The position numbers were made by a program, and so were the translations under genes. A model generated the notes under the pieces. That model was not told where the DNA came from and did no database searches. It saw nothing but the letters and a program-made list of their open reading frames with translations. From Clostridia bacterium (GTDB taxonomy: Bacteria > Bacillota > Sulfobacillia > SLMV01), in assembly GCA_003554565.1 (NCBI GenBank), contig PWGR01000084.1, positions 1 to 5,482 of the forward strand: a stretch of DNA of 5,482 nucleotides. The letters run 5' to 3'. Positions 1 to 4,488 of the stretch are shown one piece after another (position 1 is the stretch's first letter; each line of letters opens with the position of its first letter).

Positions 1-6
1 TCCGCC

Positions 7-240
7 ATGGTATGCGAAGTGAGCGAGTACCTCCGGAAACATCCGTCTTTCGTCGAACTCATTCAAACCTATGATTACCATGAAGTGCCGCCTGACGTCC
101 CGTTCATGCTGACCTATGAACCGGATGGCTCGAGGATTATTACGGCATCTTTCAGTATTCCAACCAGTGATTTGTGCAGAGATGGCACCGAGGCGCTCAT
201 TGGCACGTGCCTACGAATCATGGAGAAGGCCAGAGAATAG
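7..240 (+). CDS. Small hypothetical protein, possibly 5'-truncated
   Basis: This is a 77-codon open frame ending in TAG at 238-240. I do not recognise the family and propose no function. The protein is acidic and compact, with no membrane segment, signal peptide or cysteine/histidine metal motif; it starts MVCEVSEYLRKHPSF and ends IMEKARE. The frame is open through the six bases before the ATG, so the true start may lie left of the window and no ribosome binding site can be judged. It is read toward the attachment site and would be the last gene before it. If the attP reading is right, it belongs to the end of the element opposite the integrase gene. Codon use looks natural and the competing frames are less convincing, but a chance ORF cannot be excluded. 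Confidence 0.5.
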   Translation: MVCEVSEYLRKHPSFVELIQTYDYHEVPPDVPFMLTYEPDGSRIITASFSIPTSDLCRDGTEALIGTCLRIMEKARE

Positions 241-264
241 AGCGTTGGTCTTGTCCAGTTGCGT

Positions 265-297
265 TTGGCAAACATCCAGCAAACATTCTGCAAACAT
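265..297 (+). repeat. Three tandem 11-bp direct repeats, putative integrase arm sites (left arm)
   Basis: The 8-mer GCAAACAT occurs at 268-275, 279-286 and 290-297, an exact 11-bp period. The full 11-mers are TTGGCAAACAT, CCAGCAAACAT and TCTGCAAACAT. The same TCTGCAAACAT unit occurs twice at 506-527 on the other side of the tRNA fragment, in the same orientation. Phased direct repeats on both sides of a tRNA-derived core, next to a tyrosine integrase gene, are what arm-type integrase binding sites of phages and conjugative elements look like. Binding is an inference. Confidence 0.7.
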
Positions 298-391
298 CTG
301 GGTCGAAATAGACCGAGGCGGACAGGTGTTCGAGGACGGTTTTGCCTAGTATACCGGGGAATAACGTAGAGTAACAGCACTGCGCGTGGAA

Positions 392-433
392 ATGGCATTC
401 ATGAGGTCGAGGGTTCGACCCCCTTCCGCTCCA
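392..433 (+). other. 3' part of tRNA-Ala(GGC), attachment core
   Basis: The sequence folds as the 3' part of a tRNA: anticodon loop ATGGCAT (392-398, anticodon GGC at 394-396), anticodon 3' stem TCATG (399-403), variable loop AGGTC (404-408), T stem GAGGG/CCCTT with loop TTCGACC (409-425), acceptor 3' strand CCGCTCC (426-432) and discriminator A433. Position 70 is T, as required for the G3:U70 identity pair of alanine tRNAs, and CCA is not encoded. The five bases before the loop (387-391, TGGAA) cannot pair with TCATG, and no D arm or 5' acceptor strand precedes it. It is therefore a fragment, not a working gene. Homology to a host tRNA lost at the anticodon loop is typical of integrase targets, with strand exchange in or near that loop. 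Confidence 0.85.
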
Positions 434-443
434 CATCGAGAAT

Positions 444-480
444 CCCCCGTCAGGATAGGAAAGACGGGGGGTTTTCTTTT
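444..480 (+). terminator. Rho-independent terminator behind the tRNA fragment
   Basis: CCCCCGTC (444-451) pairs perfectly with GACGGGGG (463-470) across an 11-nt loop, followed by GTTTTCTTTT (471-480). It lies 10 bp after the tRNA discriminator base and works in the tRNA direction; the minus strand has no T-run after the stem. If the element brings it in, it would end the transcript of the restored host tRNA before it runs antisense into the integrase gene. Confidence 0.85.
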
Positions 481-505
481 CCAGCGCTTCCTGTATTTCG
501 GCAAT

Positions 506-527
506 TCTGCAAACATTCTGCAAACAT
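506..527 (+). repeat. Two tandem 11-bp direct repeats, putative integrase arm sites (right arm)
   Basis: TCTGCAAACAT occurs twice back to back (506-516 and 517-527), identical to the third left-arm copy (287-297) and in the same direction. The pair lies between the terminator and the 3' end of the integrase gene. Exact 11-bp phasing would place bound integrase N-terminal domains on one face of the helix. Confidence 0.7.
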
Positions 528-537
528 CGACGCGAAA

Positions 538-1707
538 TCACAGTCGCTCCTCCGATCTGGTCGTCCCCTCGATGAATGCGTCCAGGTGTTCGGCAAGCTC
601 CTCCTGAAGCGACGGCACTATGTGTGAATAGGTGTCCAGCGTCATGGTTATCGAAGAATGGCCAAGCCTTTCTTGTACGACCTTCGGGTGCACGCCTGCT
701 CGCAAAAGGAGCGTAGCGTGAGTGTGCCGCAGTGCGTGAAAACCCATCTTGGGCAAGGCGGCGGCTGTGAGAACCAGGTAGTGGGTTCGCAGAACGTTTC
801 TTGGGTTTACGACGCCGCCTGTACTGGTTGTAAACACGAGATCGGATCTTCGGTATGCCTCGCCCGTCTCTAGGCGCTCCTGAGCCTGTTGTGCCCGCCA
901 GTGTCCCAGAACTCTTACTGCCTTATCGGATATGGATATGGCTCGCCGTGAACCCCGTGTCTTTGTATTGCCGAAGTAGATCTCTCCATCCATCGTCCGA
1001 CTGAGCGACCTTCTTACCCTCACGGTGTTCTCCTCGATATCGGCCCACTGAAGGCCGAGGATCTCACCCTGACGCATCCCGGTGTGAACTGCTAGGTACA
1101 GAATTGGATAATGGCGGTACTCTCGGGCATGGTATAGGTATCTCGGTACATCGTTTGGCTCTAGGTATTGGATTGATGTCGAACGCTTAACAGACGGAGG
1201 CGTTACTGGCTCCGCGGGATTTCGATCGAGCAGTTGCCACTGTACGGCATGTTTCAGGCTGCGATGGAGGATTGCGTACATAGTCTTGCATGTACTGGCG
1301 GAGAGACCACCTGTGCCGTTGAGGCGACCAGATTTGCCTTTCTCGCGGAGGAATCGCTGAATATGATAGGCCGTAATAAGATCTGCGAGGCGGCATCCGC
1401 CGAGCACCGGGTTGATGTGTTTCTCTATCAAGGTTCCGTACTGGCTCAGTGTGCTGGGCTGGAGATTGCTCTCTCCGTACTGTGCTAGCCAGTGCTCCAA
1501 GTAGTCGGCGAGTATCAAGTCCGACGGTTCTCCGATTACCCCCGTGTTAAGCCCATGCAGAATCTCCACCTGCTTCTTCTCTGCAGCCTCCCGATTCGAA
1601 GCCCTGAAAGAGAACCACTTCTGGTTTCTCCGGCCATCAGGCTTGCGCGGGAAGTCCACTACCAGAGACCACCGATCTCCTCCCCGGTGGCGAAGGTGTC
1701 CTTTCAT
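538..1707 (-). CDS. int: Tyrosine site-specific recombinase (phage-type integrase)
   Basis: This is a 389-aa protein that catalyses integration and excision of the element at tRNA-Ala through a covalent 3'-phosphotyrosyl intermediate. The N-terminus (about 1-50, MKGHLRHRGGDRWSLVVDF) resembles the three-stranded-sheet arm-binding domain of Tn916-type integrases. A SAM-like core-binding domain spans about 63-170 and the catalytic domain about 180-375. All active-site residues are visible: R212 (TGMRQGE), K249 (NTKTRG), H324 and R327 (HALRH), H350 (LGHSS) and nucleophile Y360 (LDTYSH). The frame stays open to 2034, but the ATG at 1707 is chosen because the protein then starts as relatives do and AGGAG (1718-1722) lies 10 nt upstream; the upstream part is low-complexity, unlike integrase, and overlaps the small gene at 1788-2003. 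It reads toward the attachment site and is probably co-transcribed with that small gene under LexA control. Length and domains are complete, so it is probably active. Confidence 0.96.
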   Translation of the reverse strand: MKGHLRHRGGDRWSLVVDFPRKPDGRRNQKWFSFRASNREAAEKKQVEILHGLNTGVIGEPSDLILADYLEHWLAQYGESNLQPSTLSQYGTLIEKHINPVLGGCRLADLITAYHIQRFLREKGKSGRLNGTGGLSASTCKTMYAILHRSLKHAVQWQLLDRNPAEPVTPPSVKRSTSIQYLEPNDVPRYLYHAREYRHYPILYLAVHTGMRQGEILGLQWADIEENTVRVRRSLSRTMDGEIYFGNTKTRGSRRAISISDKAVRVLGHWRAQQAQERLETGEAYRRSDLVFTTSTGGVVNPRNVLRTHYLVLTAAALPKMGFHALRHTHATLLLRAGVHPKVVQERLGHSSITMTLDTYSHIVPSLQEELAEHLDAFIEGTTRSEERL

Positions 1708-1717
1708 GATTGCATCT

Positions 1718-1722
1718 CTCCT
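1718..1722 (-). promoter_or_regulatory. Ribosome binding site fixing the integrase start
   Basis: On the minus strand GGGAGAGGAGAG precedes the ATG at 1707, with the AGGAG core 10 nt away. It supports the internal start over the longer open frame reaching 2034. Confidence 0.75.
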
Positions 1723-1754
1723 CTCCCAATACCAAGCTAACAACGATGGGCCCC

Positions 1755-1776
1755 GGCACGCTCCCGGCTGCGTGCC
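1755..1776 (-). repeat. Inverted repeat between the small gene and int
   Basis: GGCACGC (1755-1761) and GCGTGCC (1770-1776) form a perfect 7-bp stem with an 8-nt GC-rich loop in the 80-bp gap between the two genes. No T-run follows on the minus strand. It is more likely an mRNA hairpin that tunes or protects the downstream integrase message than a full terminator. Confidence 0.45.
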
Positions 1777-1787
1777 AGTATGTTGCG

Positions 1788-2003
1788 TCAATCGGTCGGG
1801 TTCTGTCCATCTGGGATGCCGTCTAGCCGGCGCATGACCAGCGAAACGAAGGTTGAGAAGTCGGCAAGCAGCTGTCGATGCAGCGGATAGTACGTCGAGA
1901 CCACTATGAACTGCTGCCCGCGGATCCGCCAGGGTACAGCCAGCGGTCCCTTGAGCGGGTAGATCTGGATTGTGATACGGGGCAGTAGTATACGGCTCTT
2001 CAC
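1788..2003 (-). CDS. Small basic protein upstream of int, candidate recombination directionality factor
   Basis: This is a 71-codon gene with a GTG start at 2003 and TGA at 1788-1790. Its ribosome binding site is near ideal: GGGAGGAGGT, core AGGAGGT at 2009-2015, 5 nt from the GTG. This is the main reason to accept it over the overlapping frame that runs on from int. I do not recognise the family. The protein is rich in arginine and in hydrophobic/aromatic residues (IQIYPLKGPLAVPWRIRGQQ), and shows no transmembrane helix or clear helix-turn-helix. It is the first gene of a two-gene unit, 80 bp before int and 24 bp behind a LexA box. Excisionases are often small basic proteins encoded beside int, so an excision factor is a reasonable guess from position only. 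A regulator or an unrelated conserved small protein is equally possible. Confidence 0.7.
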   Translation of the reverse strand: MKSRILLPRITIQIYPLKGPLAVPWRIRGQQFIVVSTYYPLHRQLLADFSTFVSLVMRRLDGIPDGQNPTD

Positions 2004-2008
2004 AGCAG

Positions 2009-2015
2009 ACCTCCT
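2009..2015 (-). promoter_or_regulatory. Strong Shine-Dalgarno for the GTG-start small gene
   Basis: AGGAGGT on the minus strand lies 5 nt from the GTG at 2003. It is among the best matches to the anti-Shine-Dalgarno sequence in the window and predicts high expression once LexA repression is relieved. Confidence 0.8.
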
Positions 2016-2026
2016 CCCGGGAATAG

Positions 2027-2042
2027 TCGAACAAATGTTCGA
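2027..2042 (-). promoter_or_regulatory. LexA (DinR) SOS box upstream of the integrase operon
   Basis: TCGAACA (2027-2033), AA, TGTTCGA (2036-2042) is a perfect 7-bp inverted repeat. Its central 14 bases, CGAACAAATGTTCG, match the Gram-positive LexA consensus CGAACRNRYGTTCG at every position. It lies 24 bp upstream of the GTG at 2003, where it would overlap or abut the promoter. The inferred result is repression of the 71-aa gene and int until DNA damage triggers LexA cleavage. I see no clear -35/-10 pair, so the promoter itself is not called. An element-encoded LexA-like repressor could use the same site. Confidence 0.8.
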
Positions 2043-2059
2043 TAGGGAGAGCGTAGATT

Positions 2060-2089
2060 CCTGCTGTGACAGGGGGGTGTCACAGGAGG
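2060..2089. repeat. 12-bp inverted repeat in the divergent control region
   Basis: CCTGCTGTGACA (2060-2071) and TGTCACAGGAGG (2078-2089) form a 12-bp inverted repeat with a single mismatch around six G residues. There is no T-run on either side, so it is not a standard terminator. It lies between the LexA box and the plus-strand nuclease gene, where an operator for a dimeric regulator would be expected. In a rightward transcript it would also hide the AGGAGG at 2084-2089 in a hairpin. Confidence 0.55.
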
Positions 2090-2194
2090 TGTGGAAGATA
2101 TGATCGAAACATAACTTGGAAAGTGCAATGGATTCATCTTGGATGTAGATGACTTTGCTACCGCTGGCAGATGTAAAGGTGTTAAACAGAGATC

Positions 2195-2201
2195 AAGGAG
2201 G
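2195..2201 (+). promoter_or_regulatory. Shine-Dalgarno deciding the TTG start of the nuclease
   Basis: AAGGAGG lies 5 nt before TTG at 2207. No in-frame ATG occurs until residue 107, so this site fixes the start. No convincing -35/-10 promoter is visible between 2090 and 2190. Confidence 0.8.
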
Positions 2202-2206
2202 GCGCT

Positions 2207-3121
2207 TTGTCTTTCAAGTCTGACGAAACACGTAGAGTTGCATCGCTCATAGCCTCTGGTTTCTTTAACGATCCCGGACAGGGAATATTCTTCGGCAAGC
2301 CGCGCGCATTTGTCTTGAGCAATGCTCGCCTCAACCTGTGGGCAGGTATACGTAGTGATGCCATCGATTACTTCGACTGTCACGACATTCCATGGCACCA
2401 GGGTGCACCCCGACGACCCACCGGACACGTTCTATCTTCTCAAGTAGCCTGTGTGAATCACTTGTTCTTTCTCAGGCAGAGAAAGGATCTGGCAGATGCG
2501 GTCGTCAGGAATCTGGGCTTCGGAATGGTGGAAGCAGCCATCGTAGATACCGGTTTCGTTGAGTTTGAGGTGATAGGTGACAGTCCGTACCTCGGTGAGC
2601 GCAGTTGGATGCGCGGGGCATCGTCAACCTCGGTAGATGCGGCCATGCTCGGCGTAAGCGATGACGGTGCTCGTACGCTGATCCTCATCGAGTGGAAATA
2701 CACCGAGAACTACGGAAGATCAAGTCTGTACATTCCCCAGCGAGCCAGCGTCTACGATCCGCTAATAAGGGAACGAAGTTCGCCCATCTGTGTGAAATCT
2801 CCCGAATACCTCTATTATGAGCCGTTCTACCAGCTGATGAGGCAGACTCTATTGGGCTGGAAGATGGTTGAACATGGTGATTACGGTGCAACGAGATTCG
2901 TCCATGTTCATGTAATACCAAGAGCAAACAGGGAACTTAGACATTCTGTGGCCTCTCCGGGCCTTCCAGATGGAGATATGAGCGAGGCGTGGCGTTCAGT
3001 GCTGGTGGACCCGGACAGCTACACTTCCGTGAGCCCTGGCCAGCTTCTTGCACCCCTTCAGGATTCGAGTGACTGCGCGGAAATTCGATGCTATCTTGAC
3101 CGGAGATATGGTTTGGACTAG
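2207..3121 (+). CDS. Predicted PD-(D/E)XK restriction-type endonuclease (PGN_0703-like)
   Basis: This 304-aa protein starts at TTG and has a strong Shine-Dalgarno. The nuclease core is visible: SVDAAML with D144, a predicted strand LILIEWKYTE carrying E162 and K164 (the ExK motif), and upstream the acidic strand VEFEVIG (118-124). Further on come EPFYQLMRQTLL (205-216) and the strand FVHVHVIPRANREL (231-244). This order (GHVLSSQ near 73, then D, ExK, YQLMRQ, HVHVIP) is what I recall from the putative restriction endonuclease family typified by PGN_0703; the family name rests on memory of its pattern. The expected role is Mg2+-dependent DNA cleavage, perhaps in defence. No methyltransferase, specificity subunit or immunity gene accompanies it here. 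It runs opposite to the integrase operon and toward the DUF4268 gene. It appears intact. Confidence 0.8.
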   Translation: MSFKSDETRRVASLIASGFFNDPGQGIFFGKPRAFVLSNARLNLWAGIRSDAIDYFDCHDIPWHQGAPRRPTGHVLSSQVACVNHLFFLRQRKDLADAVVRNLGFGMVEAAIVDTGFVEFEVIGDSPYLGERSWMRGASSTSVDAAMLGVSDDGARTLILIEWKYTENYGRSSLYIPQRASVYDPLIRERSSPICVKSPEYLYYEPFYQLMRQTLLGWKMVEHGDYGATRFVHVHVIPRANRELRHSVASPGLPDGDMSEAWRSVLVDPDSYTSVSPGQLLAPLQDSSDCAEIRCYLDRRYGLD

Positions 3122-3271
3122 CCGAAGATGGGGACCATGCGTGAGAACACTTATCCAAGCTCTGGAGCGAGTTGCTGCTCTGCGAGTGATTGTGGTTCAC
3201 CGAAACGCCCGCGGTGTGGGGCGGACCAAGGAGACTCAGGATCAGAACTGCCGGCCGACTCCCAGCATTAG

Positions 3272-3286
3272 GCTACTAGGAGTAGC
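3272..3286. repeat. Short inverted repeat (6-bp stem, 3-nt loop)
   Basis: GCTACT and AGTAGC pair perfectly around AGG. It lies 5 bp before the longer inverted repeat at 3291-3317, so the two could form adjacent hairpins in a readthrough transcript of the nuclease gene. Confidence 0.4.
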
Positions 3287-3290
3287 ATCT

Positions 3291-3317
3291 GATTCCACAT
3301 CTAGGGCTCGTGGAATC
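3291..3317. repeat. Inverted repeat (8-bp stem, 11-nt loop) between convergent genes
   Basis: GATTCCAC (3291-3298) pairs perfectly with GTGGAATC (3310-3317). No U-tract follows on either strand, so a simple rho-independent terminator is not supported. It could protect 3' ends from exonucleases or help rho-dependent ending of either transcript. Confidence 0.45.
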
Positions 3318-3328
3318 CCAACAACTGT

Positions 3329-3338
3329 CCGCCGGCGG
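3329..3338. repeat. GC-rich 10-bp palindrome
   Basis: CCGCCGGCGG is a perfect palindrome, followed on the plus strand by CTTTAGG. The run of T is too short for a convincing terminator. Confidence 0.3.
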
Positions 3339-3428
3339 CTTTAGGCTGCGTTAACTGAAGGTGTGCGCCAAGCCTTCGATACTACATGGCCGGAACGCTT
3401 GGATGCGTCACATCTTGGAACCCTGAAG

Positions 3429-4376
3429 TCAACTTAGATTTGTCCGCGCCAATTCGGCGATGTGCTTATCGAATGCCTGTTCCCACAGCGAGAAACTCTC
3501 ACTAATCACTTCATAAGTGGCTTCCCATTGTTCTTCATCCTGGAGCCCATGCTCTGGGATATCATACTCAATGCGGCTGGAGATTCGATCTTCCATTCTC
3601 CGCCAAACCATCGTGTCTCCAAAATCTCTTTCGATCGCATCGCGTCGGCCATAGAGGAAGTCAAAGGCGCGTTTGTTAGTTTCAGGATCCGCAGTCTTCT
3701 CGAGAACGAGACGCAATGAAGCGTCCTGCATTCGAATGACAATCTGATAGCTTATCCCACTCACTCCTGTGGAAGCGGCTAGCCAATTGTCTGCAGAAGG
3801 ACTAATGTTCCGGTAACGGTTGGTGTGTTCGGCCAGCACAGGCAGCAAGCCCTCCCAGAAACGTATGCGCTTCTCCTGACGTTCAGCCAGTTGCCGCTTC
3901 TCGGATCCTCGTGCCTTGGCTTCCAAACTAGGACCGGCAACTCGGGTGAAAAGCGGAGATGCCTGGTGATCACCAGTTCGCACAACTTCGAGTTTCATCA
4001 GGTACCATCGCATGTCTGCAGGTGTTACCTCGTTGAGCCATTCCATGACAGCGATATGCTCTTCACGCGGATCCGGACTGACCCAAATAACCGTCTTAGC
4101 ATCGGAGCCGACAGAATAAGATAAGAGCTGCCCCAGATGGGTGTGATCTGTCTTCTCGAGTTGGTTCTCTATGAGGAAGATGTTTCCGTGTTCGTCTTCT
4201 CCGAAGATATCTACGTTGAAGGAACCTATCGTCCTCTCCGTTTCCAGGACGTTCAGACTCAACCCCAAGTAGTCTGATAAGTAATCGATGTTGTCGGCCA
4301 ACCAGTTCGTGAAGTCGTCGGCTTCGCGCCTCCAGATCTCTCTAACTTCCACGTATTTGAGCTTCTGGATTTTCAT
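3429..4376 (-). CDS. DUF4268 protein with N-terminal PD-(D/E)XK-like nuclease domain
   Basis: This 315-aa protein has two parts. Residues about 10-150 form a nuclease-like fold: FTNWLADNIDYLSDYLGL helices with acidic E45/E47, strand FNVDIFGED (D56), strand IFLIENQLEKTDHTHLGQLLSY where E70-N71-Q72 stands in place of ExK, then strand KTVIWVS. A charged linker (151-170) leads to a C-terminal domain (about 171-305, RFWEGLL, YRN, NWLAASTG, FDFLYGRRDAIE, FSLWEQAF) that I recognise as DUF4268-type. The start is the ATG at 4376, with GGAGG at 4383-4387 six nt upstream; an in-frame ATG at 4436 lacks a good site. Related proteins occur in defence and mobile islands, but I know of no proven reaction. 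Q in place of K in the motif makes catalysis uncertain; DNA or nucleotide sensing is an alternative. An IS3 end lies 80 bp upstream and may have replaced its promoter. Confidence 0.83.
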   Translation of the reverse strand: MKIQKLKYVEVREIWRREADDFTNWLADNIDYLSDYLGLSLNVLETERTIGSFNVDIFGEDEHGNIFLIENQLEKTDHTHLGQLLSYSVGSDAKTVIWVSPDPREEHIAVMEWLNEVTPADMRWYLMKLEVVRTGDHQASPLFTRVAGPSLEAKARGSEKRQLAERQEKRIRFWEGLLPVLAEHTNRYRNISPSADNWLAASTGVSGISYQIVIRMQDASLRLVLEKTADPETNKRAFDFLYGRRDAIERDFGDTMVWRRMEDRISSRIEYDIPEHGLQDEEQWEATYEVISESFSLWEQAFDKHIAELARTNLS

Positions 4377-4382
4377 GACTAT

Positions 4383-4387
4383 CCTCC
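4383..4387 (-). promoter_or_regulatory. Shine-Dalgarno fixing the DUF4268 gene start
   Basis: The minus strand reads GGGGGAGGATAGTC before ATG at 4376, with GGAGG six nt away. It supports the shorter of the two possible starts. Confidence 0.75.
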
Positions 4388-4456
4388 CCCTTTTTTCGCG
4401 GTAAGAGCTCACCAATCTGCTCGCGTCTTGTTTCATGGGATCCGAGCCCCATTTTT

Positions 4457-4488
4457 TGAACCACTTGTGAGGCTAATTTGGGCTAATT
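4457..4488 (+). repeat. Putative IS terminal inverted repeat with internal direct repeat
   Basis: The putative end starts TGAACCACTTGTG. Inside it, GGCTAATT is repeated at 4471-4478 and 4481-4488, one helical turn apart, the second copy overlapping the transposase stop codon. These could be transposase contact sites, but without the other end the inverted-repeat match is untested. Confidence 0.45.

Larger units (their letters stand above)
265..527. other. Composite attachment site (attP-like): left arm, tRNA core, terminator, right arm
   Basis: The segment contains, in order, three 11-bp repeats (265-297), the 3' part of a tRNA-Ala (392-433), a rho-independent terminator (444-480) and two more 11-bp repeats (506-527). 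The stop codon end of the integrase gene lies 10 bp to the right. In an integrated element the two arms are separated, one at each end, and one junction carries a whole tRNA gene. Here both arms flank a single core with no tRNA 5' half. That is the arrangement of the excised circle, of an element that is not integrated, or of the junction between two tandem copies. No origin or relaxase is visible here. Confidence 0.65.
3122..3428. other. Gene-free convergent intergenic region
   Basis: About 300 bp separate the stop codons of two convergent genes. No protein in either strand has a ribosome binding site or recognisable family; the long plus-strand frame crossing it begins inside the nuclease gene. 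It holds several short inverted repeats (3272-3286, 3291-3317, 3329-3338 and a weak GAAGG/CCTTC pair at 3357-3377), none followed by a T-run. It may act in transcript ending or be decayed sequence. Confidence 0.6.

Noticed and set aside
392..433. Functional tRNA gene
   Set aside because: There is no D arm, no 5' acceptor strand and no partner for the anticodon stem; only the 3' part exists.
265..527. Repeats as a CRISPR array
   Set aside because: The units are 11 bp in direct contact without spacers, and the two clusters flank a tRNA core; no cas gene is present.
218..541. Minus-strand frame with WSGRGSNPRP
   Set aside because: It is the antisense translation of the tRNA fragment and the arm repeats, a well-known false protein produced by tRNA 3' ends.
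1708..2034. N-terminal extension of the integrase frame by 109 codons
   Set aside because: The extension overlaps the better supported 71-aa gene, has no integrase-like sequence, and the ATG at 1707 has its own ribosome binding site.
2149..2223. 24-codon plus-strand frame overlapping the nuclease start
   Set aside because: No convincing ribosome site precedes its ATG, and most of it is the out-of-frame reading of the nuclease leader.
2000..2428. 142-codon minus-strand frame
   Set aside because: It is antisense to the start of the nuclease gene and the control region, has no ribosome site and shows no recognisable domain.
3048..3344. 98-codon plus-strand frame across the convergent gap
   Set aside because: It begins inside the nuclease gene in another frame, lacks a ribosome binding site, and its composition (many R, T, S) looks like a chance frame.
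4435..4457. ATGGG/CCCAT hairpin with a T-run as a terminator
   Set aside because: The stem is only 5 bp and no plus-strand gene ends nearby; the T-run partly overlaps the presumed IS border.
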